This document shows, piece after piece, positions 7,961-16,693 of a stretch of 64,000 nucleotides of DNA; the first letter of the stretch is position 1, and each line of letters begins with the position of its first letter. Source of the stretch: JAGZEG01 sp963930185 (GTDB taxonomy: Bacteria; Actinomycetota; Coriobacteriia; Coriobacteriales; UMGS124); the NCBI GenBank assembly GCA_963930185.1, contig CAWVLT010000016.1, positions 124,001 to 188,000 of the forward strand. The letters run 5' to 3'. Position numbers and translations under genes: made by a program. The notes beneath the pieces were generated by a model, which was given only the letters and a program-made list of their open reading frames with translations, made no database searches and was not told the DNA's origin.

Positions 7961-8752
7961 TTACTCGCCCGTGGAGTACGTCCAGGTGACCGAGTCGCCG
8001 TCGGCAAGCTCGTAGGCATCGGCCGCGACCATGGCGACCTCGTCGTTGACGTCATAGAGCCAGCCGCTCATCTCGCCAAAGGCCCCCGCCTCCAGGCCGT
8101 CGACGGCCTCGACGTACACGCCGTACTGGCTGTCGCTCGACTGGATGTCCAGACCCGTGGCGACCAGGGCGTCAAAGGCGTTGGCACCGGCAGGGAGCTC
8201 GACCGTGCCCGAGAAGGACACCGAACCGTCAGCCGCGCTCGAGTCGACGGTCACCTCGACGGAGAGCACGTCCTGCGCGTCGGCGGAGGCTGACGAGGAG
8301 GTGCCGTCGGACACAGCGGACTCACCGGCGGCCGAGGAAGAGGCGGCGAAATCCTCGCCACTCGAGAAGGAGGCAGCCACACCCGCCCTCGTCACGGTGC
8401 CGTCGGCCTCGTCGGCGGCCGAGGCGTCGGCCGATACGGCCTTCTCGGAGGAGGCGGGCTCCTGCGCGCTCTCGTCGGCGTCCTGCTCGGAGCTTGCGGC
8501 GTCGGAGACCGTCGCGGAGGACGAGGCGGCAGGCGCGTCGGCCGTGGTCTGCAGAGCATCCTGCGAGCAGCCGGAGGCAAAAAGCGCCCCGGTGCCCAGC
8601 GCGGCGGCGAGCAACGCGGCGAGCGCGATGCGCAGGGCATTCGCGCAGGCGCCGGAGCGACCGGCGACCGGACGGGCCGTAGCGGCGGGTTCGACGGCAG
8701 ATGTGGCGGTGGTCAGAGACTTGTCGTGCAGGGAGGACTTGGTTCCGAACAT
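7961..8752 (-). CDS. DUF4430 (transcobalamin C-terminal-like) lipoprotein, probable B12-binding protein
   Basis: 263 aa from the ATG with AAAGG seven bases ahead. A 40-residue cytoplasmic head is followed by a hydrophobic segment (41-58) and lipobox FASGC with Cys62, so it is probably anchored outside the membrane. Residues 63-170 are a low-complexity Ser/Ala/Asp/Glu linker. The last 90 residues match DUF4430: FDALVATGLDIQ, EMSGWLYDVND and YELADGDSVTWTY. This domain is related to the C-terminal cobalamin-binding domain of transcobalamin and intrinsic factor. First gene after a cobalamin riboswitch and upstream of an ECF transporter, so it probably captures cobalamin and hands it to the S component. 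The hand-over is inference. Confidence 0.85.
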   Translation of the reverse strand: MFGTKSSLHDKSLTTATSAVEPAATARPVAGRSGACANALRIALAALLAAALGTGALFASGCSQDALQTTADAPAASSSATVSDAASSEQDADESAQEPASSEKAVSADASAADEADGTVTRAGVAASFSSGEDFAASSSAAGESAVSDGTSSSASADAQDVLSVEVTVDSSAADGSVSFSGTVELPAGANAFDALVATGLDIQSSDSQYGVYVEAVDGLEAGAFGEMSGWLYDVNDEVAMVAADAYELADGDSVTWTYSTGE

Positions 8753-8761
8753 GCGGACACC

Positions 8762-8930
8762 TTTCGTTCCAGGGCCCTTACCTTGAGGTGGAGAAGCGAT
8801 CCGGCTCGTCCGACTGGCGCCTGTGGCCATCGGGCTTACGGTTGCTGGTACAGTCGGGGGTTCTCACCCCGTTCCCTTGGGCGCCTGGGCACCCGTGCGT
8901 CGTGCGCACCATCCACCGGGCCAATGTATG
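8762..8930 (-). ncRNA. cobalamin riboswitch
   Basis: Read on the minus strand the leader has the conserved pieces in order: GGGAACGGGGTGAGAA, a CGACTGTACC stretch, CAACCGTAAGCCC, then the B12 box as GCCAGTCGGACGAGCC (8803-8818 on the plus strand). A GC-rich block GGGCCCT lies just before the ribosome site of the DUF4430 gene, fitting control of translation initiation. It should switch off the DUF4430-EcfT-EcfAA'-S operon when cobalamin is plentiful. Confidence 0.9.
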
Positions 8931-9059
8931 AAGACAGGGGCGATTGTAGCAGCTCGCACAGCACGCGAGCGTCGCAGGCGAAGGTCACCAGAAAAGCAGA
9001 CGGGGCCTCTCGGACGGCGGGCACGTGAAAGGCATACCTGCGACAATGCGTATGACGCT

Positions 9060-10322
9060 CTATGTGAGTTGGGCAAGTGTTGACGTACACAGATGCTCGA
9101 TCGGGGGGAATAGCCGCTCGCCTAGCTCATCGCCCCCGGGCAGCCGGGCCACATTATCGTGTACGCGATCTGCGTTGCATATGATTCTTTCGGCCAAGTT
9201 TCCCATCACGTTCAGACACAGCTCCTCATCCAGCTCGTTCTGCTCGGCAAATCGGCGTATGGCCCTTTTGCCTACACGCCCGAACCGGTTTTCGCCCCCG
9301 ATGCCCATCGCGGCCCGCGCCTCCATATGGATCAGGCTGTCGTAGGGCAAAATCGAAGCCACATCATACAGCGGAGCAAGCGATACGCCGCCGTCCGATC
9401 CAAGTAGCACCGAGTAATTTTTCGCATGGGCGTCAGAGGCCCCGATAAGGTAGTTGTAGAACAGCATTCCCACGAACGCGAGAGCTTCCCGAGTGCCGCC
9501 GGCCTTGCGGAGAAGAACAAGGATGTCGGCGGCAGCTGGCCCGCCCTCGAATGTGTACTTATGATCGGGCATGACGGAGAGTGCCTGGCACATATCCTCC
9601 TGATGGATTCTCACCACCGTACCATCGGGAAGCGAAAGGCGGTCAAAACGTGAAACGACGATGGCAGGCTCTTCCAGAAAACGGCAGTAGGCAACATCAG
9701 CGCAGGGCAGGCCCACGGTTTTTGCCAACAGCATGCACGCGTATTCGTCAAGAGCCTGATACTTGAGCCTCGTAATACCCGGCTTGATGATATGGGTGGT
9801 CGCAGCAGATCCCCCGCACTGAAACCACTCTCCCCCAAGACGCCTCAGCGCAAACTTATTCTGTGTGCCCCCCAATGACCAATGCTCATCCTCGAGAATC
9901 CATGAGGCAATCGCCTCCCGGCTGTTCAGATCACTCAGCCGTGCAGCAATGTCGGCATCGGAAAGCGGAACCAGCGTTTCGCCTCGATCCAAAAGCTCGG
10001 GAGAATCAACCGGGCAGATCTGCACCGCACCCGGGCAATCTAGGCCAATATGTTCAAGCAAGGCAAGGGGATTCTCTCCCGAAACGCCATACCGCAAACC
10101 AAGCCGTCTGCGCGTCTCCCGATCATCAGGAAGCAGTCCGAATAAATAAGGACGGACCTTATCCCGGCCGTACGATTTGGCAGAGAGCGGCATAGAGAGG
10201 GACAGCGGCACTCCCGCATAGTTGGCCTCATATTCAAATGTCTCCTCGCCACGTGCGTCGCGATAGAGGTTTCCCGCCAGCACGCCGGCAATGTAAACAG
10301 CAAGCCGCTTCCGCTCAGACAT
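9060..10322 (-). CDS. hipA: HipA-type serine/threonine kinase toxin
   Basis: 420 aa, close to the usual 430-440. HipA kinases phosphorylate a translation factor or tRNA synthetase and cause dormancy when not held by HipB. The N-subdomain is followed by a Gly-rich loop with SLGGTQNKFAL near 149-159 (the serine that autophosphorylates in E. coli HipA is in this loop), catalytic loop GASDAHAKNYS with Asp297, and a metal-binding PLYD at about 317-320. All key residues are present. The start overlaps the end of hipB by 8 bases. The region looks more AT-rich than its neighbours, consistent with acquired DNA. Confidence 0.93.
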   Translation of the reverse strand: MSERKRLAVYIAGVLAGNLYRDARGEETFEYEANYAGVPLSLSMPLSAKSYGRDKVRPYLFGLLPDDRETRRRLGLRYGVSGENPLALLEHIGLDCPGAVQICPVDSPELLDRGETLVPLSDADIAARLSDLNSREAIASWILEDEHWSLGGTQNKFALRRLGGEWFQCGGSAATTHIIKPGITRLKYQALDEYACMLLAKTVGLPCADVAYCRFLEEPAIVVSRFDRLSLPDGTVVRIHQEDMCQALSVMPDHKYTFEGGPAAADILVLLRKAGGTREALAFVGMLFYNYLIGASDAHAKNYSVLLGSDGGVSLAPLYDVASILPYDSLIHMEARAAMGIGGENRFGRVGKRAIRRFAEQNELDEELCLNVMGNLAERIICNADRVHDNVARLPGGDELGERLFPPIEHLCTSTLAQLT

Positions 10323-10674
10323 GCACGCCCCCGTCTCGAGGCGCGAACAAAGTCATGTCGATTGCCGACCCCTCCCGTACCTGGCCGAGCGCCCTGCGAT
10401 ATGCGTCGCCCTGACAAGTCGCTCTTTGTACGGGAGGAAGTCGCCCATCTAACGACTCACCACCGCTAGCAATAAAAAGATGGAGGTCAAGCGCATCAAG
10501 GACATGCATGAGCTTGTCAAGTTGCACGCCCGTCGCACTACCCGTCTCAAGACGCATGATGAGCTGCCGGGACACTCCGGCGCTCTCCGCAAGCCCCTCC
10601 TGAGTAAGGCCCGACTGCTCACGAGCCATTCGCACGACCTGACCCATTTGACGGGGTATGGCTATCGACTGCAC
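10315..10674 (-). CDS. hipB: HipB-type XRE-family antitoxin/repressor
   Basis: 119 aa from a GTG start with AGGGGG upstream. The helix-turn-helix covers about residues 10-65 (MGQVVRMAREQSGLTQ, LAESAGVSRQLIMRLETG). The C-terminal tail is longer than in short HipB proteins. It should bind HipA and repress the operon. Genes overlap with hipA, as usual for this module. Two direct repeats upstream are candidate operators. Confidence 0.9.
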   Translation of the reverse strand: MQSIAIPRQMGQVVRMAREQSGLTQEGLAESAGVSRQLIMRLETGSATGVQLDKLMHVLDALDLHLFIASGGESLDGRLPPVQRATCQGDAYRRALGQVREGSAIDMTLFAPRDGGVHV

Positions 10675-10693
10675 CAGGCGCCCCCTATGAGTA

Positions 10694-10733
10694 ACAAATA
10701 TGAGACATTGCGTATTGTACTAAATAAGAGACA
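10694..10733 (-). promoter_or_regulatory. probable hipBA promoter with paired operator repeats
   Basis: Two direct repeats share 11 of 14 bases: ACAAATATGAGACA (10694-10707) and CTAAATAAGAGACA (10720-10733), 26 bp apart. Between them, on the minus strand, is a -10-like TACAAT (10714-10719). No clear -35 is seen. The layout fits autorepression by HipB; the binding itself is inference. Confidence 0.4.
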
Positions 10734-10759
10734 GGAGATGCACGACACCTTCACGTGCA

Positions 10760-10870
10760 TCACGACGCCAGATCCCACAGCTCGCCCTCAATGAGCTCGG
10801 CCCGAACGCCATCGGGCAGTGACCAATAGTCATCCGCGGTCTTGATTGGGTCGGCTTTGGGCACAGGCAT
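10760..10870 (-). pseudogene. N-terminal fragment of a second Uma2 gene
   Basis: A 36-codon frame starts at ATG (10868-10870) with an AGGTG ribosome site and stops at TGA (10760-10762). Its peptide includes TADDYWSLPDGVRAELIEG, nearly the same as residues 12-30 of the intact Uma2 at 982-1533, and then ends. The catalytic part is missing. The region below is the hipBA promoter, so the rest was probably lost when hipBA arrived or by deletion. A perfect 8-bp hairpin (10737-10744 with 10754-10761) marks the break. Confidence 0.75.
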
Positions 10871-11116
10871 GGAAACACCTCCGAGCGTACAGGGAGCTCG
10901 CACTTCTGCTGTCAGTATATACCACACAGCCTATATGCCACGCGATCGTGAGATACCGAGGGAAGCCGCTCAAGCCGCTCGATGATAATCGCCATGACAA
11001 AACGCCCGCGCCGTAGATATGGCCGTGGAGGGCAGCGCATCGCCGCGCCGCCCCCCACGTCTTGTGCTATCTGACACATCACGAACCCGCCACGACCACA
11101 GCCGGGCTCGGCCCAC

Positions 11117-12619
11117 CTACTCCCAGGGCTCCTCGGCGGCGGCGTTGGTGCCGGCGACGCGACCCATGGTCATTGCGCTGAGCACGGTGGAGCCGATCGT
11201 GGCGTTCCACTCGCACACCAAGCCTGCCGCATACAGGCCGGGGACGGGCTCAAGCGCCGACTCGCCACCCGCGATCACCAGCCTAAGGGCCCGCGCGGAG
11301 GTGTCGATCTTGACGCCGCCCATGGTGGTTGAGGTGCTCTGGTACATCGCCACGGCATAGAAGGGCCCGACCATCGGCACCAGGTACTCGGGGTCGCGAC
11401 CGAAGTCGGCATCGAAGCCCTGCTCGCACATCTCGTTGTATCGCTCGACCGTCGCAACCAGCGCCTGCGGGTCAAGACCCACCTGGGGCGCCAGCTCCTC
11501 GAGCGTCTCGGCGTACGCCCAGCCGGTGAGGGGCTGCGCCTCGACAAGAGCCTGGACGTCGGGATTGTCGCCCAGCAGCAAAATGGGCTGGAAGTCCTGT
11601 TCCACGGCCTTTGCCAGAATAGCGCGGTGAGGCATGGGATCGAAGTAGCGCGCCTCCTCGTTGTAGAAGCGCTGCGCGCCGGCGTCGAGCCACAGGCCGT
11701 GCAGGCGGCCGTCGTAGTTCACGTTGACGTAGTTGCCCACCATCATGCCGGCAAGCGTCGTGATCTGCGGGGGCTCGGCAAGCCGCGTGGTGAAGACGCC
11801 CGCACGCTGGGCGATCACGAAGCCGTCACCCGCACAGGCCGGGTGGGAGCCGGGGAACACGTAGCGGTTGCTGGGGCTCAGGGCAGCCAGCATCTGGGCA
11901 CTGCCCGACTCGTCGCCGCAGGCCAGAACCACCGCACGGCGCGCCTTCACGCGAATAGCCGTCTCGCCCTGCAGCGCCTCGACGCCGATGACGCGCCCGC
12001 CCTCGTCCTGGATCAGGCCACTGACGATGGTCTCGACCAGGGTCTCGACGCCCTCTTGGGCCGCCACGTCCTGAAGCACCTGCATCATGGCTGCGCCCTT
12101 GCCCACGACCTGGTGGATGAAGGGCTTGTCGGTGTACCCGAAGCGCGGGGCGGGCTCGGGCTCGAACTCGACGCCCAGGTCCTCGAGCCAGTCGATCGTC
12201 TCGCCGCCATGTTCCGCGTTGAAGCGGCTCACCTCGGGGTCACGCGCGGGATACCAGGCGGAGTTCTCGAAATACCAAGCCACGGCGTCCTCTACGGTGA
12301 GGTCGACACCCGCCGAGGCGGCAATTCGCGAGCCGGCGGCACCAAGGATGCCGTCGCACAGCATGGAGTCGCCACCGGGCGTCGAGGACTTCTCGAGCAC
12401 CAGGACCTCGGCCCCTGCACGGGCAGCCTCCACGGCCGCCGAGAACGCCGCTGCGCCACCACCCACGATCACGACGTCCGCCTCGCGGTCCCAGGCGTCT
12501 TGGCCTGTTGCCTCGGTGCCGAGGGCACGGGTGGCACCCATCGAGGCGGCCGCCAGCGCAGTGCCGGCAGCAATGAGCGAGCGACGCGTACAAGCTGCGT
12601 TGATTGACGATGCGGACAT
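11117..12619 (-). CDS. exported FAD-dependent reductase (fumarate/urocanate reductase-like)
   Basis: 500 aa; AGAAAGGGG ribosome site. Tat-like signal TRRSLIAAG with a hydrophobic stretch to about residue 33, so it is folded with its flavin before export. FAD Rossmann motif VIVGGGAAAFSAA near 50-62 and VLVLEKSSTPGG follow. The fumarate-reductase-type active-site region contains AQRFYNEEARYF, and the C-terminal FAD clamp has GLYAAGLVCEW. There is no FMN-binding or haem domain, so an unknown electron donor is needed. The real acceptor is unknown. It is divergent from a LysR regulator that probably controls it. Confidence 0.85.
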   Translation of the reverse strand: MSASSINAACTRRSLIAAGTALAAASMGATRALGTEATGQDAWDREADVVIVGGGAAAFSAAVEAARAGAEVLVLEKSSTPGGDSMLCDGILGAAGSRIAASAGVDLTVEDAVAWYFENSAWYPARDPEVSRFNAEHGGETIDWLEDLGVEFEPEPAPRFGYTDKPFIHQVVGKGAAMMQVLQDVAAQEGVETLVETIVSGLIQDEGGRVIGVEALQGETAIRVKARRAVVLACGDESGSAQMLAALSPSNRYVFPGSHPACAGDGFVIAQRAGVFTTRLAEPPQITTLAGMMVGNYVNVNYDGRLHGLWLDAGAQRFYNEEARYFDPMPHRAILAKAVEQDFQPILLLGDNPDVQALVEAQPLTGWAYAETLEELAPQVGLDPQALVATVERYNEMCEQGFDADFGRDPEYLVPMVGPFYAVAMYQSTSTTMGGVKIDTSARALRLVIAGGESALEPVPGLYAAGLVCEWNATIGSTVLSAMTMGRVAGTNAAAEEPWE

Positions 12620-12928
12620 AGCGTTCCCCTTTCTGCCAGCGCCCGCGGCGGGCGCTCCCCATGCGGCTGACGCCCGCGACGAACAGCCCGCGCCACAGGT
12701 TGTCCCGAGCGCACGGTCTCGTGATGCGCATAGAACTACCTGCGGCGATGCCTTTTTCGTTGCTCAGCCATCGTTAGCATCACGATACGGGAACGCGCTT
12801 GGTCTGTCCATTTTGATTATGCGTATGGTAGTATAAGGTTGCGCCTTATAGTCGGCCATGCGGGGCAAAGGATGACGCCTGCAGCCACAGGCAGCAGGTC
12901 AAGGCGGTCAGGGAGGGAGGGCGCGCTC
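12620..12928. promoter_or_regulatory. divergent intergenic region, reductase/LysR
   Basis: No gene is seen. An AT-rich island at about 12808-12838 holds overlapping -10-like sequences for both directions (TATAAG and TAGTAT on plus, CATAAT and TATACT on minus), surrounded by GC-rich DNA. This is the likely divergent promoter and LysR-binding area. No exact LysR box could be fixed. Confidence 0.35.
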
Positions 12929-13804
12929 TTGAATGAGGCACAGATGGAGTCGTTGGTGCGCACGATCGATCTCGGCAGCATCAACGCCGCCGCACGCGAG
13001 CTCTTCATCTCTCCCCCGTCGCTGCACCAGCGGCTCGGCACGCTCGAGGCAGAGCTGGGGTGCACGCTGCTCGAGCGCTGCCCGCGCGGAGTGCGCCCCA
13101 CCGCGGAGGGCACGCGCATGTACGCCGCCTGCGTCGCATGCCTTGAGCAGCTGGCCGCCGCCCGGCACGACATCGCCAGGCTGCGAGACGAAAACGCCCT
13201 CCATGAGGTGCGCATCGGCGTGACCTGGCGGCCTTCGCTGCACACCTACTACGCCATCGAGGAACTCCACGCCAGCCACTCCAACCTGGCCGTCAGCGCA
13301 GTGAAGGTTACCGAAAAGCCCCTGGTAAGCGCACTTCTTGATGGGGGCATCGACCTCTTCGAAAGCCCACGGCTCGCTGAGGACCCCGCAGGCCTCGCCT
13401 TCTGGCCGTTCGGCGAGGACGCTTACCGCTGCGTCTGCGGGCCCGACAGCCGCTGGGCAAGTCTCGACTTGGTGACGCTGCCCATGCTCGAGGGCGTGAC
13501 GGTCTACGCAGGGTCAGACTACCGGGACTACCGCTCCTATCGCACGTGCGCGGCGGTGCAGCGGCTCTGCGCTCGGGACAACTTCAAGGCAACCGCCTTC
13601 CCCACCGAGCGCATCGTGGCCGACTGCATGAGCGGTACGGCGGTGGTGCTGTTCCCCAGCAGCCGCGCCAACGACCTGTGCCCTCCCCTCGTGCACGTCC
13701 CCCTCGATATCCCGCTCGCGGAGTTCGGCGCATACACGCGCGAGCGCCCGACGGAAGGCGAGCTGGTGGTGGTCGAGGCGCTGCGGACGCAGGCTCTCAA
13801 ATAA
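12929..13804 (+). CDS. LysR-family transcriptional regulator
   Basis: 291 aa from a TTG start preceded by GGGAGGGAGG; the longer open frame from 12839 lacks a ribosome site and would add a disordered head. The N-terminal winged HTH is at residues 3-60 (INAAARELFISPPSLHQRLGTLEAELG, in two parts). The effector domain follows, with a shorter C-terminal part than average. It probably responds to the substrate of the divergent flavoprotein reductase. Confidence 0.87.
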   Translation: MNEAQMESLVRTIDLGSINAAARELFISPPSLHQRLGTLEAELGCTLLERCPRGVRPTAEGTRMYAACVACLEQLAAARHDIARLRDENALHEVRIGVTWRPSLHTYYAIEELHASHSNLAVSAVKVTEKPLVSALLDGGIDLFESPRLAEDPAGLAFWPFGEDAYRCVCGPDSRWASLDLVTLPMLEGVTVYAGSDYRDYRSYRTCAAVQRLCARDNFKATAFPTERIVADCMSGTAVVLFPSSRANDLCPPLVHVPLDIPLAEFGAYTRERPTEGELVVVEALRTQALK

Positions 13805-13919
13805 GTCATGACAACTCCTCGTCAAACCAGGTCAAGATGATGTTCCGACGGCGTGTCCCTGAAGCCGGCAGTCTCACTCGGACAATTCACCACCGAGACG
13901 ACGCGAGCGCAAGTCGCGA

Positions 13920-14339
13920 TCACGACGCCCCGTCTCGCGCCCTTCCAGGTGAAATCGCCACCAGACCCGCACCGTCAGCACCGCACCGTGCGTCAGAGGC
14001 CCCCGCGACCCCCTTCGGGCGATGCTCCTCACCCCACGTACAGAGCTGGTCGAGCACCGACATGAGCGATGAGCCCAGCTCGGTGAGAGAGTATTCCACC
14101 CTTGGAGGGATCTGGGGATACTCCCTGCGCATGATCAGGCCGTCACGCTCGAGCTCCTTGAGGTTGGCCGAGAGAGTGCGGTCGGCGATGCCGCCAAGGT
14201 AGCGGCGCATCTCATTGAAGCGCACCGGCTGAAACTCCATGAGGCAGTACAGGATCACCATCTTGTGCTTGCCCTGGATAAGCGACATGGTGTAGCTGTA
14301 GCCAGTACCCTCATACCTCGACTCCGAGATGTCACCCAT
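13920..14339 (-). CDS. HxlR-family transcriptional regulator
   Basis: 139 aa from the ATG (14337-14339) with GGAGGAG upstream. HxlR winged-helix core: YTMSLIQGKHKMVILYCL, FNEMRRYLGGIADRTLSANLKELE and REYPQIPPRVEYSLTELG, followed by a non-conserved 30-residue tail. The family's usual N-terminal Cys redox sensor is absent; cysteines occur at CLMEF and later. Divergent from a flavin reductase-like gene with a strong palindromic site between them. Confidence 0.88.
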   Translation of the reverse strand: MGDISESRYEGTGYSYTMSLIQGKHKMVILYCLMEFQPVRFNEMRRYLGGIADRTLSANLKELERDGLIMRREYPQIPPRVEYSLTELGSSLMSVLDQLCTWGEEHRPKGVAGASDARCGADGAGLVAISPGRARDGAS

Positions 14340-14402
14340 CGAGATCTCCTCCGCCCCCCGTCCGCAACCAACCCTGCCCACGTGGCAAGTACGCTTGCAT
14401 TT

Positions 14403-14433
14403 AGGTAAGTACCTTACCTATAAATTAGTACTT
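14403..14433. promoter_or_regulatory. probable HxlR operator
   Basis: AGGTAAG (14403-14409) and CTTACCT (14413-14419) form a perfect 7-bp inverted repeat with a 3-base centre. An overlapping pair AAGTAC (14407-14412) and GTACTT (14428-14433) extends it. The sequence is AT-rich and lies in the middle of the divergent intergenic space, resembling HxlR-type operators. Binding is inference. Confidence 0.6.
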
Positions 14434-14497
14434 ATCATGACGCATGGATAGAAGGATACTACGAGATGCCATACATCATCGCAGAGAAAGGACCACC

Positions 14498-15061
14498 ATG
14501 AAAAAGAGCCTCGGGGCCAAGGGCGAGCTGTTCCCGCAGTCGGTGTTCATCATCGCAAGCTACGGTGAGGACGGCACCCCCAACGCCATGAACGCCGCAT
14601 GGGCCGGCGAGTGCAACAGCGATGAGATATGCTTCAACATCGGCGACCACCAGTCCACCGACAACATCATCGCCAGACGGGCCTTCACCGTGGCGCCAGC
14701 AGACGCCGCCCACGTCGTCGAGGCCGACTACTTTGGCATCGCCACCGGCCGCAAGATCAACAAGGCCGAGGCGTCCAGGCTCACGTTCACCAAGTCCGAC
14801 CACGTGGACGCCCCGGTGATCGAGGAGTTCCCCCTCACCATGGAGTGCGAGGTCGTGGCCATCCAGGACTGGGAGGATGAGAAGCGCGTCGTTGGAAAGA
14901 TCGTCAACGTGCTCGCCGACGAGTCGATCCTTGACGAACAGGGACGCGTCGACTTCGACAAGATGCGCCCCATCGTCTACGATTCCACGCGTCGCGTCTA
15001 CCGTGTGGTAGGCGAGGAGGTCGGCGGTGCCTGGAAGGCCGGGACGACGCTGATGAAGTAG
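14498..15061 (+). CDS. flavin reductase family protein (FMN-binding split barrel)
   Basis: 187 aa from ATG with AGAAAGG; an earlier in-frame ATG at 14444 lacks a ribosome site and lies in the operator region. Typical N-terminal stretch LFPQSVFIIASYGEDGTPNAMNAAWAG for FMN-binding split-barrel proteins, continuing through CFNIGDHQSTDNI and VGKIVNVLADESI. Such proteins bind FMN and reduce flavin or small acceptors with NAD(P)H. Control by the divergent HxlR regulator is likely. Confidence 0.85.
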   Translation: MKKSLGAKGELFPQSVFIIASYGEDGTPNAMNAAWAGECNSDEICFNIGDHQSTDNIIARRAFTVAPADAAHVVEADYFGIATGRKINKAEASRLTFTKSDHVDAPVIEEFPLTMECEVVAIQDWEDEKRVVGKIVNVLADESILDEQGRVDFDKMRPIVYDSTRRVYRVVGEEVGGAWKAGTTLMK

Positions 15062-15270
15062 GCACTCGCGCGGGCGCGCGTCCGGACAAGGCGGGGTCCC
15101 GGCGGAGGTCCAGCATCATACGACGGCATCACACGCGACCAGATGACCGCGAGGATTGGACCCCGGCTTCCCGAGCCGCCTTCAAGGCATGGCTTTCTAG
15201 GCATGCATATGATCTGAACATGCCTGTAACGTTCGTCCCCCATGATCCAGCTAGACCTGAAACCTAGGAG

Positions 15271-15700
15271 CCTTGAAAGCCATAACCTCCTAGGTTTCCC
15301 AGGGAAACCCCGATTTAACCAGCGCCCTGCCCCAGGGTCCTGCGGGCTCCGCTTGACGTCGGAGCACCCCTCATCGCCGGCCGGGGGCGGCGCCCCCGCC
15401 GGCACCACGGGCGTCGGGCCGCAGGCCTCCGGCAACCGTCGAGCGCCTGCGGGCGACCAGCCACTCCACCCCCGAGACTCAAGCTCTAAGCCGAACAGCA
15501 TGGGCTGGCAGGCGCCCATCCGGGGCCTCGATTCTGCGTCGGAGGTTCCTTCGATGTCGGCTCTGATTATATCAAAATCGCAGGCAGATATACATATTTT
15601 GGATTCTCCGGCACCTGCAAGACGACTGAGATGGGCCAGAGGTAAATCAAAGTTTCCCCAGGTTTTCCTAGGTCGCTTCCTGGGTTATTTCTCTCAGGGT
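15271..15700. repeat. large inverted-repeat element with CCTAGG arms
   Basis: The left arm 15289-15320 (starting CCTAGGTTTCCCAGGG and ending GATTTAACC) pairs with the right arm 15641-15672 (GGTAAATC through CCTAGG), with a few mismatches and one-base slips. Pairing continues outward between 15271-15287 and about 15683-15700. The 320-base centre contains a strong GC hairpin. It could be a non-autonomous mobile element or a structured RNA; no transposase-like sequence is inside. Confidence 0.6.
15376..15403. terminator. strong GC hairpin inside the CCTAGG element
   Basis: GCCGG..GGGGGCG pairs with GCCCCCgCCGGC, giving a stem of about 11 pairs with a tiny loop. It may terminate the flavin reductase transcript, but no T-run follows. 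Confidence 0.4.
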
Positions 15701-15920
15701 CTTCCTGACACCGGCCGCGTTAGAAAGAACCTCAGAAGGTTCTGGCAGGAACGAGCGACGGATTGCCCGCAGCGAACATGTTAGGATACATTTGAGAGCG
15801 CTGCCGCGCGGCGTGACGTTGCCATGCCGACGGCCGGCTGCCGGGACCTCGGCGCATGTCCGTCCGACAGACGTCGCAAGACAAGCAGGCAAAGTCCGGT
15901 CTGCAGAGAAGCAGGTGACC

Positions 15921-16646
<726 letters not shown>

Positions 16647-16693
16647 GACGCACCGGCCGCACGCACCGGGCGCAAAGAGGAAGGCAGCCTGCG

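Larger units (their letters stand above)
15062..15920. other. 859-bp non-coding region holding a large inverted-repeat element
   Basis: No credible gene is seen; the longest plus-strand frame (15242-15784) has no recognisable protein features and crosses both arms of the repeat. The region holds an inverted-repeat element (15271-15700), a GC hairpin (15376-15403) and, near 15729-15746, a palindrome AGAACCTcAGAAGGTTCT. The promoter for the ABC transporter genes should be at the right end, but no clear box was found. Confidence 0.6.

Noticed and set aside
15062..15130. TCCGGACA after the flavin reductase gene as another member of the hairpin family
   Set aside because: The core word is there (about 15081-15088), but no complementary arm follows.
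15242..15784. 180-codon plus-strand frame in the 15 kb intergenic region
   Set aside because: It crosses both arms of the inverted repeat and has no recognisable protein features or ribosome site.
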